From the NCBI RefSeq assembly GCF_021390245.1, contig NZ_JAJUXH010000011.1:186001-250000 (forward strand): a stretch of 64,000 nucleotides of DNA, given 5' to 3'. Position numbers and translations under genes: made by a program. Source of the DNA: Dyadobacter sp. CY323. Its GTDB lineage: Bacteria; Bacteroidota; Bacteroidia; Cytophagales; Spirosomataceae. The notes beneath the pieces were generated by a model, which saw only the letters and a program-made list of their open reading frames with translations, did no database searches and was not told the DNA's origin. Below are positions 44,940 to 53,871 of this stretch, one piece after another (the stretch's first letter is position 1; each line of letters begins with the position of its first letter).

Positions 44940-46019
44940 ATGGACTATCAGCACTTAACACATTACTATAAAGGCAAGAAGGTTTTTTTAACGGGACATA
45001 CCGGTTTCAAGGGTTCATGGCTTTTATATTGGCTTCACATGTTGGGAGCAGAGGTAAAGGGGTACTCTTTACCACCATTGAACGAATTTGATCTCTATCA
45101 CAAAATCCATGGTAATTCTCTTTGTCACTCTATAATCAGTGATATTCGCAACGGAGAGCAATTAAGCCAGGAAATTCTATCCTTTGAACCAGACTTCATT
45201 TTTCATCTCGCTGCCCAGCCGTTGGTTAAACTCTCCTACGAGATTCCGTCCGAGACTTTTGCTGTCAATACACTAGGGACTGCCAATCTTCTTGATGCAG
45301 TCAGGCATTTAAAAAAGCAATGTTCTGTAATTCTTGTGACCACGGATAAGGTATATGAGAATAAAGAATGGTATTACCCCTACCGTGAAACCGATGTCTT
45401 AGGCGGGTATGATCCTTACAGTGCGAGCAAAGCCTGCGCAGAACTGGTAATTAACTCTTTTCGAAATTCCTTTTTTAATACTTCTGAATATAGCAAGCAT
45501 GGAAAAGGAATAGCCAGTGCCCGAGCAGGTAATGTAATTGGCGGCGGGGATTGGTCAAAAGACAGAATAATTCCTGATATCATTCGGGCCTTATCAAAAA
45601 ACGAGCCCGTCAGTGTCCGAAATCCTCTTTCGGTTCGTCCCTGGCAGCATGTATTAGAACCTCTTGGCGGATATTTGCATTTAGGTGCAAAGTTGTCCGA
45701 CAATCCAACCCGCTTTTCTGAAAGTTGGAATTTCGGCCCTAATCCCGAAGACAATCTCACTGTTGAAGAGTTGGTACATCTGGCCATTGAACTCTGGGGA
45801 TCAGGATCCTATAAAAAAACTCAACTTGTTGATCAACCTCACGAAGCTGGCCTTCTGAAATTAGATATAAATAAGACCACAAATCTGCTGGGTTGGACGC
45901 CAAAATACAATGCTTCGGAAGCTGTCAACAAGACGGTGGAATGGTATAAAAATGATTTAGAGGGTAATGATAATTTTATAGGAGAACAAGTAAAAGCTTT
46001 CCAGGAGCAAAATGATTAA
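44940..46019 (+). CDS. rfbG: CDP-glucose 4,6-dehydratase
   Basis: Extended SDR of 359 residues that makes CDP-4-keto-6-deoxyglucose. NAD loop GHTGFKGSW at 19-27, TTDKVYENKEW, and the catalytic Y160-SAS-K164. The long form with RPWQHVLEPLGGYL is diagnostic for RfbG/AscB/DdhB. The stop codon overlaps the start of the next gene by 8 bases, so translation is coupled. Confidence 0.96.
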   Translation: MDYQHLTHYYKGKKVFLTGHTGFKGSWLLYWLHMLGAEVKGYSLPPLNEFDLYHKIHGNSLCHSIISDIRNGEQLSQEILSFEPDFIFHLAAQPLVKLSYEIPSETFAVNTLGTANLLDAVRHLKKQCSVILVTTDKVYENKEWYYPYRETDVLGGYDPYSASKACAELVINSFRNSFFNTSEYSKHGKGIASARAGNVIGGGDWSKDRIIPDIIRALSKNEPVSVRNPLSVRPWQHVLEPLGGYLHLGAKLSDNPTRFSESWNFGPNPEDNLTVEELVHLAIELWGSGSYKKTQLVDQPHEAGLLKLDINKTTNLLGWTPKYNASEAVNKTVEWYKNDLEGNDNFIGEQVKAFQEQND

Positions 46020-46551
46020 CATACTGCCACTTGAAATTGAGGGGGTTTATCTTTTGAAAAATTTTATAGCAGTAGACGATAGAGGCTGCTTCGTGAAAAC
46101 CTTCAATCAGTCTGCATTTGAAAAATATAACCTCCAAACCGATTTCAAAGAAAGTTACTATTCTACCTCAAAGAAGAATGTTATCCGAGGTATGCATTTC
46201 CAGCTTCCGCCAGATGAGCATGAAAAATTAGTGTACGTTACAAACGGAAGCATATTAGACGTCGTTTTAGACATCCGAAAACATTCGCCTACGTATGGCC
46301 AACATATCTCTGTGAATTTAAATGGAGAGTCAGACTCACTGTATATCCCCAAGGGTTGTGCTCATGGATTTATGGCTCTAACCGACAATGCAACAGTAGT
46401 TTACAATGTATCAACCATATACAAACCTGAGTCCGATTCAGGAATTTTATGGGACTCATTTGGATTTGAATGGCTGGGAATAGAGCAGCCTCTCATTTCA
46501 AACCGAGACAAAGAGTTTGCAACATTTCAGGCTTTTATAACTCCATTCTGA
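46012..46551 (+). CDS. RmlC/AscE-like dTDP- or CDP-4-ketosugar epimerase
   Basis: Cupin epimerase of 179 residues. Catalytic His62 (RGMHFQLPPDE) and Tyr137 (STIYKPES) are both present, along with LDVVLDIRKHSPTYG and IPKGCAHGF. In general it resembles RmlC, but the position between the CDP-glucose dehydratase and a reductase plus RfbH suggests it acts as the C5 epimerase (AscE) of CDP-ascarylose synthesis. That role is inference; a free dTDP-rhamnose RmlC is the alternative, although no rmlA, rmlB or rmlD lies here. Confidence 0.85.
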   Translation: MINILPLEIEGVYLLKNFIAVDDRGCFVKTFNQSAFEKYNLQTDFKESYYSTSKKNVIRGMHFQLPPDEHEKLVYVTNGSILDVVLDIRKHSPTYGQHISVNLNGESDSLYIPKGCAHGFMALTDNATVVYNVSTIYKPESDSGILWDSFGFEWLGIEQPLISNRDKEFATFQAFITPF

Positions 46552-47447
46552 TGAAAGTCTTAATTACAGGGGCCACTGGGAATGTTGGCGTAGGATTAGT
46601 ACCGCTGCTTATTGAAAATGAGGATATCGAAAGCATTGGTTTGATGGTTCGGATGAAGAGTGCTATCCCTTCCTTTTTTTATCACCCCAAATGCAGACTT
46701 ATATTCAATGATGACAACATCAAGCAGTCAGTTAAAGATTACAATGCTGAGGTGGTTTTACATTTGGCTTCATATCTAACTAGCTCTCACGATGAAAGTG
46801 TAATTGACGAACTACTGGAGTCGAACATCTCTTTCGGCACACACTTGTTAGATTCACTGAGGGATACGAATATCAGGCTATTTGTCAATGTAGGCAGCTT
46901 TTCTGAGTATCATAACCAAGGAAACACCTATGATCCGACCTATCTTTATTCGGCGACGAAGCACGCGTTCAGAAGTATACTAAAATATTATTCTGAGGTG
47001 GGGAGGTACAAAACATTTCATGTAGTTCCTTATTCGATTTATGGCGGGTTGGAACCAAAAAAGAAAATCATAGATATTTTAATCGATGCACTTTCAAGTG
47101 AACACCCGATAGAACTATCGTCCGGCAAGCAAAAGCTCGATTTTATTCATATCAATGATGTAGTTGATTTTTTAAATAAGTTGTTAATGGCCGAAGACCA
47201 ATTCGATAATCAGGAAATTATACATCTCGGGACCGGAGCATCAACCTCTCTTCGTGAGTTAGCGGGCATATTAGAAAGTGTGACGGGGAAAAAACTGAAT
47301 GTTACCTGGGGAGCAAAAAGGGATCGGGAAAGGGATACCGTAGTTTCTATGTCTCCCATTTCGCAATACGAAAACCTTGGCTGGAAGCCAGCAATCGGTA
47401 TCGAAGATGGGTTAAGGAAGTTATTGCAACTTAAACGTGTGCTGTAA
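46551..47447 (+). CDS. NAD(P)-dependent sugar epimerase/reductase (AscF/RfbJ-like)
   Basis: Extended SDR of 298 residues. ATG 46551 overlaps the preceding stop codon (TGATG) and puts the Rossmann motif KVLITGATGNVG at the start; an in-frame GTG/ATG-type start at 46470 is a read of the upstream gene. Active site Y133-SAT-K137. In a CDP-deoxysugar cluster such a protein most often makes the final C4 ketoreduction (ascarylose, paratose or abequose synthase); the exact sugar cannot be decided from sequence. Confidence 0.82.
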   Translation: MKVLITGATGNVGVGLVPLLIENEDIESIGLMVRMKSAIPSFFYHPKCRLIFNDDNIKQSVKDYNAEVVLHLASYLTSSHDESVIDELLESNISFGTHLLDSLRDTNIRLFVNVGSFSEYHNQGNTYDPTYLYSATKHAFRSILKYYSEVGRYKTFHVVPYSIYGGLEPKKKIIDILIDALSSEHPIELSSGKQKLDFIHINDVVDFLNKLLMAEDQFDNQEIIHLGTGASTSLRELAGILESVTGKKLNVTWGAKRDRERDTVVSMSPISQYENLGWKPAIGIEDGLRKLLQLKRVL

Positions 47448-47474
47448 AAGTGTTAGTTTCTTATCAATTAATAA

Positions 47475-48794
47475 ATGTCTTTCATGTCAGTCTATAAAAA
47501 TTTAGATGAATCTTTAACCGCTTCGCTGCTTGGCATCGCATCCCAAAATACCAGGAGAGAAGTGATTCCCGGAGAGGATTATATACCCGTTACGGGTAAG
47601 GTTCTCGATGCCGAAGACCTTTTAATGGGTGTAGATTCGGTCCTGGATGGCTGGCTGACCACTGGTAGATTTGGCAAGAAATTTGAGTATGAATTTGCTA
47701 AATACTTCGGTTCGAAATCGTCTGTTCTGGTAAATTCGGGGTCATCAGCCAATCTCTGTGCATTTTACGCGCTGACATCACCAAAACTGGGTGACCGCCA
47801 AATAAAACCTGGCGATGAAGTGATAACCGTTGCGGCTGGTTTTCCCACCACCGTAAATCCGCTGATTCAATATGGGGCTGTCCCAGTTTTTATTGATGTT
47901 GACATTCCTACATACAATATTAAGGCCGAATTGATAGAGCAGGCAATCTCCGCCAAAACAAAAGCCATTATGATAGCCCATACTTTGGGAAATCCATTTG
48001 ACCTGGACATTGTGATGGAAGTGGCTAAGAAGTATAATCTCTGGGTAATCGAAGACGATTGTGATTCACTCGGAGCGACTTTCAGAAACCGGAAGACGGG
48101 TACATTTGGGGATTTGGCCACGGTTTCGTTTTACCCTGCACATCACATTACCATGGGTGAAGGCGGAGCTATATTGATCAACAATCCCAGACTAAAAATG
48201 CTTGTTGAGAGCTTTCGTGACTGGGGGAGGGATTGCTATTGCGAAACGGGCAAGGATAACACGTGTAGAAAACGTTTCGAATGGCAGCTAGGTGATTTAC
48301 CTTATGGCTATGATCACAAATATACCTATTCACACATTGGCTTCAACCTGAAAGTAACAGACATGCAGGCGGCCATTGGTTTAAGCCAGTTGAAAAAGGC
48401 TGACCAATTTGTTGCAAAAAGAAGAGAAAACCACGCACTTCTGTACAAAACTCTTGAACCATTCAAAGAACATTTCATCCTGCATGAAGCGACGCCCCAC
48501 AGCGATCCAAGCTGGTTCGGCTTTATGGTAACAATCAGAAAAGGAAGTCCGATAAATCGCAGTGATTTAACGCAATACCTTGAAGAGAACAAAATAGGCA
48601 CCCGCCTGTTATTTGCCGGTAACCTTCTTCGTCAACCTGCTTATAAAGGGATTGAACATCGCGTAATTGGTGATTTAACGAATACAGACACCATCATGAA
48701 TGACTCTTTTTGGCTGGGGGTTTGGCCAGGATTGAATCAGATACATTATGATTATATCGGAGCCACGATTAATAAGTACATTCTAAACTTATAA
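47475..48794 (+). CDS. rfbH: CDP-4-keto-6-deoxyglucose 3-dehydrase (RfbH/AscC, E1)
   Basis: PLP and [2Fe-2S] enzyme of 439 residues that removes the C3 hydroxyl together with an E3 reductase. The PLP lysine of aminotransferases is replaced by His ([13 protein letters not shown], His223 or 224), as in E1. The cluster motif C-X57-C-X1-C-X7-C is exact: C196, C254, C256 and C264, a constant offset of three from E1 (C193, C251, C253, C261, from memory). [19 protein letters not shown] (in part) is also diagnostic. An E3 (AscD/DdhD) gene was not found in the window. An ATG three codons in (47484) is an alternative start. Confidence 0.95.
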   Translation: MSFMSVYKNLDESLTASLLGIASQNTRREVIPGEDYIPVTGKVLDAEDLLMGVDSVLDGWLTTGRFGKKFEYEFAKYFGSKSSVLVNSGSSANLCAFYALTSPKLGDRQIKPGDEVITVAAGFPTTVNPLIQYGAVPVFIDVDIPTYNIKAELIEQAISAKTKAIMIAHTLGNPFDLDIVMEVAKKYNLWVIEDDCDSLGATFRNRKTGTFGDLATVSFYPAHHITMGEGGAILINNPRLKMLVESFRDWGRDCYCETGKDNTCRKRFEWQLGDLPYGYDHKYTYSHIGFNLKVTDMQAAIGLSQLKKADQFVAKRRENHALLYKTLEPFKEHFILHEATPHSDPSWFGFMVTIRKGSPINRSDLTQYLEENKIGTRLLFAGNLLRQPAYKGIEHRVIGDLTNTDTIMNDSFWLGVWPGLNQIHYDYIGATINKYILNL

Positions 48795-48795
48795 T

Positions 48796-50169
48796 ATGTC
48801 TGTAACAATATTAGGTGGCGGACTGGCGGGGATAAGCACTGCTTATCATTTAAAGGGCGATTATCTGATTTATGAAAAAAATGCATATTTGGGCGGTCAC
48901 ATACATTCTGAACATATTGACGGCTTTATCTGGGACGAGGGACCTCATGTTTCGTTCACCAGCCAGGCGTATGTAAAGAGTCTGTTTGAGTTCAATACTG
49001 ATAATGAATATCTGGAATACCCAGTCCATACTGGAAATTATTTCAGGGGATCCTGGATACCGCATCCCGCACAGACAAATCTATTTGCGGTTCCCCAGCC
49101 ACTGCGAGATGCTTGCCTTTCTGATTTCCTGAATATTCAAAACAGTTTTGACGAAAAACTTCAACCCCGGAACTACGGTGATTGGCTGAACTTTTCGCTG
49201 GGAGAAACTTTTGCAAGTACATTTCCGGCTGCTTACACCCGCAAATACTGGACTACTGACGCGTCTAATCTGGCTACCAGCTGGGTTGGTGATAGGATGT
49301 TCCTTCCCAATATCGATCAGGTTAAAGCAGGTTACCTGGCGCCACTGCCGGAATCGACGCATTACATTAAGAAAGTCCGCTACCCCGAAAGAGGCGGCTA
49401 TGTCTCGTTTGCGCAGAAAATGATCTCTACTGCCAATTTTCAGGCGAATTACGAGTTGGAGGCGATTGATTTTGAGCAAAAGACGATAAAATTTGTGAAT
49501 GGAAATTCGGTTAGCTATGAGATTTTAGTAAGCTCTCTGCCCTTACCGACGCTCATTCAAAAAAGTAATGCACCGGCTGAAATAAAAGCGGCATCAGAAC
49601 AACTGAATTGCTCTTCCGTGCTTTTGGTTAACGTTGTTGCAAATCATGTTACACAGCGAGCCGAAAACTGGATTTATGTTTATGATGAAGATAAATACAG
49701 TACCAGGATCAATTGTACGGAACTTCTATCGCCAAACAATGGCCCGGAGGGAAAAACCGGCGTTCAGGTAGAAGTGTACTTTTCGAAATATCTTCCGCTG
49801 ACTGAGGACATTTCAGTCATCGTCTCGGCCGTTTGCGCGGAACTTGTTGAAATGGGTTTAATTAAATCTCTCAGTAACATCGAATCGACGCATACCAAAT
49901 GGGTTGAATGGGCCAATGTTATTTTTGATCATCAAAGAGAGGAAGCCCAAAACAAGATCTTTAACTGGCTGGAACAGTACGGATTGGTGAGAGAAGAAGA
50001 CGATCTGGCGCCGATGACCAATTGGGAAACGAAGTTTAAAAACAAAGTCAATTTAGGATCTCTAATCCTGACAGGACGATTTGGGCAGTGGAAATACTAC
50101 TGGACAGATGATTGTGTTCTGAGAGGAAAGTGGATACATGAAAATTTATCTCATACTTTTTCTGACTGA
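48796..50169 (+). CDS. FAD-dependent NAD(P)-binding oxidoreductase (UGM/HemY-like)
   Basis: Flavoprotein of 457 residues. The dinucleotide motif is TILGGGLAGISTAYHL, followed by YLGGHIHSEHIDGFIWDEGPH (in part), the typical FAD-binding start of amine oxidase-like and UDP-galactopyranose mutase-like proteins. The C-terminal GRFGQWKYYWTDD closes the FAD site. Embedded in the glycan locus 1 base after rfbH, so a mutase or sugar oxidation role is likely. It does not show the CX4CX2C cluster of AscD, so it is not the missing E3. Confidence 0.8.
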   Translation: MSVTILGGGLAGISTAYHLKGDYLIYEKNAYLGGHIHSEHIDGFIWDEGPHVSFTSQAYVKSLFEFNTDNEYLEYPVHTGNYFRGSWIPHPAQTNLFAVPQPLRDACLSDFLNIQNSFDEKLQPRNYGDWLNFSLGETFASTFPAAYTRKYWTTDASNLATSWVGDRMFLPNIDQVKAGYLAPLPESTHYIKKVRYPERGGYVSFAQKMISTANFQANYELEAIDFEQKTIKFVNGNSVSYEILVSSLPLPTLIQKSNAPAEIKAASEQLNCSSVLLVNVVANHVTQRAENWIYVYDEDKYSTRINCTELLSPNNGPEGKTGVQVEVYFSKYLPLTEDISVIVSAVCAELVEMGLIKSLSNIESTHTKWVEWANVIFDHQREEAQNKIFNWLEQYGLVREEDDLAPMTNWETKFKNKVNLGSLILTGRFGQWKYYWTDDCVLRGKWIHENLSHTFSD

Positions 50170-50172
50170 CAA

Positions 50173-51087
50173 ATGGGAAAACCGAACACACTAGGAATTG
50201 CTATACCAACTTATAACAGAGAGGATTACCTACGAACGCTATTGAATACTATACCAGCAGACATAGAGGTTTCGATCAGTGATAATGGACTTTTTACTTC
50301 AAATGAGTTTAAACATGAGTTTGGTGACCGTAAATTTCATGGTACCAAAAATGTAATCCCCATATTTGAGAACTGGAGGAAAGCAATAGATGATCTTGAT
50401 ACAGAGTGGGTTTGCCTTGCGTCCGATGACGATGTATTTTACGAGAACGCATTTCCATCGTTTTTTAGCAATATCGAGAAGTTTCCTGACGCTGAAATAA
50501 TTGTTTTTGGTCATAACTATATCGATGAAAATGGCGTTGTAGCCGGGGAATGGAAGGTACCTTCGCTGACAGAAAAAAGGGCTCCGGATGGTTATCAGGT
50601 GTTTAAATATGGTGTCGATGCCCGGCTGATCAGTGTTTTCTTCAAAAAAAGCCTGTATAAAAAGGTTGGCGGGCTCGATAACCGGTTTCAGGTGACTGCG
50701 GCTGACAGTGATTTTATACAGCAGGCGCTCATTCATGGCCGGTCGTTATTTGTTCCTGAAATTGTAGCTGGATATAGAGTTTGGAAGAAGAGTTTTACCA
50801 ACAATTTCAGTGCAACCAAAGAATGGATGGATGAAGTGATTCTGTGGCAATCAAAAATCCGGAACGAGTTGGAACGACTGGGTTTTTCCGCTAATGAGAT
50901 CAATACCAATACGAGCGAGGTAATCGCTCTGAACCTGCTTTCGGGTCTAAACACAATTCAAAAACAGGGAAAAGGGATCGGAAATTCGCTTTCATTTCTG
51001 AAACAGTACAGATTTCCTGTACAGGCGACTTTGAAGACCCAGTTAAAAATAATCCAATGTCTGTTAAAAACCGTATTGAAAAGTTAG
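50173..51087 (+). CDS. Glycosyltransferase family 2
   Basis: GT-A glycosyltransferase of 304 residues. The opening LGIAIPTYNREDYLRTLL is the nucleotide-sugar site, and ASDDDVFYENAF gives the DXD-like metal site. Acceptor-binding part is in the C-terminal half. Its 3' end overlaps the next gene by 31 bases. Acts on the cytoplasmic face during repeat-unit assembly; donor and acceptor unknown. Confidence 0.9.
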   Translation: MGKPNTLGIAIPTYNREDYLRTLLNTIPADIEVSISDNGLFTSNEFKHEFGDRKFHGTKNVIPIFENWRKAIDDLDTEWVCLASDDDVFYENAFPSFFSNIEKFPDAEIIVFGHNYIDENGVVAGEWKVPSLTEKRAPDGYQVFKYGVDARLISVFFKKSLYKKVGGLDNRFQVTAADSDFIQQALIHGRSLFVPEIVAGYRVWKKSFTNNFSATKEWMDEVILWQSKIRNELERLGFSANEINTNTSEVIALNLLSGLNTIQKQGKGIGNSLSFLKQYRFPVQATLKTQLKIIQCLLKTVLKS

Positions 51088-52355
51088 GAAGAGCTGGGAA
51101 ATCCCTATCCATTTCGTTCATTAGCCAAATCGTCACTTCCGTAATCAGTCTTGTGATGGTTCCGCTGTTGATACAATATTTAAATAAGGATATGTATGGA
51201 CTTTGGGTCACGCTAATATCTCTGGTGAGCTGGATACTTGCTTCGGACTTTGGTATTGGTTATGGCTTTCGGAATCGGGTTACGGAATTTCTGGCGGATC
51301 AGGATAAAGAAAAATTGAATGGATACTTCAAGAATACTTTCCAATATTATCTCATTATTACTGTAGCGATTACAATTTTCTTTGTCTACACCTTGTTCAA
51401 CAACCCCATACTCAGTAACTACAAAACGTTGTCCCTGATTATTTATATCCCCTACATTATCTATTTTCCTTTCAGTGTTAGTAATCAGGTGTTGCAGGGG
51501 TTGCGGTTCGTTCATTATACTGCGATCATCAATTTATTAAGAGCAGTACTATGGGCTGCGTTCGTTTTCGTTATCATAAACATGGATGATGAAGGGAACT
51601 TGAGACACATTGCAATTGGGTATAGTGTTGTGAATTCCATCGTTAATGGAGTGTGCGTATATATCGCCTTTACAAAATCGACGATCGAAGTGCCGTCAAT
51701 CAAGGAGTTATGGACAAAACCGGTTATTGACAGCACGCTTGTCACCGGTGCAAAATTCTTCGTTCTTCAGATCAGTACATTATTACTCTTCTCTATGGGT
51801 AACTACTATGTTTACTCTAACTTAACTCCTACGGATACAGCTCATTACGACACTATCAACAAAATGTATAACTTATACATGACGTTTTTCAATATGATTA
51901 TTTCCGTTTTTTGGTCCGAAATTGTTTTTCAGAAAACGACCGGAAATTTTGTTAAACTGAGACAGACCTACAAAAGATTATTGCTGATATCCCTGTTTGT
52001 TTCAAGCGGCGCATTCGCTATCATGTTTGTTGCACCTTTCTTTATCTCAATCTGGACGAATAATCGCATCACCATCAACATGCAGGATTGTTTGCCATTC
52101 TCATTTATGGTATCCATTCAATCCATTGCTTATGCGGGCGCCGTGTTTATGAATGCTTTTGAGCGGGTAATGCCTCAGGTTATTCTGGCAATACTCAATA
52201 TCATGCTGATTTATCCATTAATAAAACTCGGTTTTAATCATAATACCGGACTTGGTACTGTTCCTTTGGTGTCCGGAATCTTATCCATACCTGCATTGAT
52301 AATTTGTCATCGCATGGCATTACACTTAACCAGACCCAACAGAGTAGAAGCATGA
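51057..52355 (+). CDS. wzx: Oligosaccharide flippase (Wzx/RfbX family)
   Basis: Polytopic protein of 432 residues with 12 or so membrane segments of the polysaccharide synthesis MATE-like family. Characteristic opening: SISFISQIVTSVISLVMVPLLIQYLNKDMYGLW (in part). It moves the lipid-linked repeat unit to the periplasm for the polymerase. It starts 31 bases inside the preceding gene, and its end overlaps the next start by 4 bases (ATGA). Confidence 0.9.
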   Translation: MSVKNRIEKLGRAGKSLSISFISQIVTSVISLVMVPLLIQYLNKDMYGLWVTLISLVSWILASDFGIGYGFRNRVTEFLADQDKEKLNGYFKNTFQYYLIITVAITIFFVYTLFNNPILSNYKTLSLIIYIPYIIYFPFSVSNQVLQGLRFVHYTAIINLLRAVLWAAFVFVIINMDDEGNLRHIAIGYSVVNSIVNGVCVYIAFTKSTIEVPSIKELWTKPVIDSTLVTGAKFFVLQISTLLLFSMGNYYVYSNLTPTDTAHYDTINKMYNLYMTFFNMIISVFWSEIVFQKTTGNFVKLRQTYKRLLLISLFVSSGAFAIMFVAPFFISIWTNNRITINMQDCLPFSFMVSIQSIAYAGAVFMNAFERVMPQVILAILNIMLIYPLIKLGFNHNTGLGTVPLVSGILSIPALIICHRMALHLTRPNRVEA

Positions 52356-52978
52356 AATTCCTTTTGAAACTGATCCGGAAAATCCAATATAAGTACACCT
52401 TTGGGCGGCTACCCGACTATCTGTATACTATTGGTACTGGAACTTTCATGCAGCCACAAGGGATCAAACTTTTTTTCAGGACTAGTAAAGAACAAAGGTG
52501 TTATGTCACAGTAGGTGAAAACTGTATTATAAATGCTGACTTTATCTTCGAATCCGAGCGCGGTGAGGTACAGATCGGCAACAATGTCCAAATTGGCTCT
52601 GCGAATTTTATATGCCGGAACGGGATAACCATCGGGAACGATGTGACAATGGCGTGGGGGATTACCATTTATGATCACGATTCGCATTCTGTTAATTGGG
52701 AAGAGAGGCAGAACGATAATACACAATGCTACAAGGATTTTATTGAGCACACTGGCAACATGATTGTGAACAAAGATTGGAGCAAGGTCAAGTCCAGGCC
52801 TATTAGCATTCAGGACAAAGTATGGATTGGATTTGACGCGACGATCCTGAAAGGCGTTACAATCGGAGAAGGAGCCGTAGTGGGGGCTAAAAGTGTGGTT
52901 ACCAAGGATGTACCACCTTGGTCGGTAGTTGCCGGAAATCCAGCAAAAGTAGTGAAGTACACAAGAGATAATATATGA
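52352..52978 (+). CDS. Hexapeptide-repeat acyltransferase (WbbJ-like)
   Basis: Left-handed beta-helix O-acetyltransferase of 208 residues from ATG 52352 (4-base overlap with wzx). Hexapeptide turns are visible: VQIGNNVQIGSANF, ITIGNDVTMAWG, VWIGFDATILKGVTIGEGAVVGA (in part) and VVAGNPAKVVKY. The conserved YDHDSH carries the catalytic His. Probably acetylates a sugar of the repeat unit using acetyl-CoA. Confidence 0.92.
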   Translation: MKFLLKLIRKIQYKYTFGRLPDYLYTIGTGTFMQPQGIKLFFRTSKEQRCYVTVGENCIINADFIFESERGEVQIGNNVQIGSANFICRNGITIGNDVTMAWGITIYDHDSHSVNWEERQNDNTQCYKDFIEHTGNMIVNKDWSKVKSRPISIQDKVWIGFDATILKGVTIGEGAVVGAKSVVTKDVPPWSVVAGNPAKVVKYTRDNI

Positions 52979-53871
52979 AAATACTGGTTATAGGTTCAAA
53001 AGGCTTTATCGGAAGCCACTTAGTAACATTTCTGAAAGCGCAACAAGAAACGGTCGTGTATGAATGTGATGTTGTAGTGGATTATGAAAAAGAAAACTAC
53101 TTTTTAATTGACTCGACAAATGCAGACTATCACAGCATTTTTCAAAATAATGTGTTTGATGCGTGCATTAACTGTTCCGGAGCAGCTAGTGTACCAGATT
53201 CGCTCAAAAATCCGTTCAGGGATTTCACACTGAATACTTATAATGTCGTTAAACTTTTAGATGCTATTCGGTTAAGTCAGCCGGACTGTAAGTTCATCAA
53301 CTTGTCAAGTGCCGCTGTGTATGGAAATCCATCTACATTGCCTATCCGGGAAATCCTTCCGTGCAAGCCAATTTCACCTTACGGGATTCATAAAGCACAA
53401 GCCGAAGAAATTTGTTTGTCTTTTTCAACCTACTATAATGTTCCTACCTGTTCGTTGAGGATATTCTCCGCCTTTGGCAACGGACTAAAAAAGCAGCTTT
53501 TCTGGGATCTCTTTCAAAAAGCGAAGAAAGCAGACAAAATCGAGCTTTTCGGAACTGGTCTTGAAACCAGGGATTTCATTCATGTTGATGATGTTTGCAA
53601 GGCTATATATTGTTGCCTCGAAAAGACTCCATTTAAAGGAGAGACTATTAATGTAGCAAATGGCGAAGAGGTTACCATCAATCATGCGGTCACTACCTTT
53701 TATTCTTTCTTTGACGTTGAAAAACATGTTACCTTCAATGGACAGGTAAAAAAAGGGGATCCCCTAAACTGGCAGGCAGATGTGTCGCTGATAAATGCTA
53801 TGGGTTATAAGCAATCTGTCAAACTAGAGGAAGGACTATCAAAATATTATTTATGGATCAGCCGGTTGTAA
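52975..53871 (+). CDS. NAD-dependent epimerase/dehydratase
   Basis: Extended SDR of 298 residues. KILVIGSKGFIGSHLV at the N-terminus, NLSSAAVYG in the middle and the catalytic YGIHK (Y-x-x-x-K). ATGA overlap of 4 bases with the acyltransferase, so translation is coupled. It may make a second modified nucleotide sugar (for example a UDP-sugar 4-epimerase), but the substrate is not identifiable. Confidence 0.88.
   Translation: MKILVIGSKGFIGSHLVTFLKAQQETVVYECDVVVDYEKENYFLIDSTNADYHSIFQNNVFDACINCSGAASVPDSLKNPFRDFTLNTYNVVKLLDAIRLSQPDCKFINLSSAAVYGNPSTLPIREILPCKPISPYGIHKAQAEEICLSFSTYYNVPTCSLRIFSAFGNGLKKQLFWDLFQKAKKADKIELFGTGLETRDFIHVDDVCKAIYCCLEKTPFKGETINVANGEEVTINHAVTTFYSFFDVEKHVTFNGQVKKGDPLNWQADVSLINAMGYKQSVKLEEGLSKYYLWISRL

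Noticed and set aside
48796..50169. Flavoprotein as the missing E3 (AscD) of the dideoxyhexose pathway
   Set aside because: No CX4CX2C plant-type ferredoxin motif; fold is of the GxGxxG amine-oxidase/UGM type.
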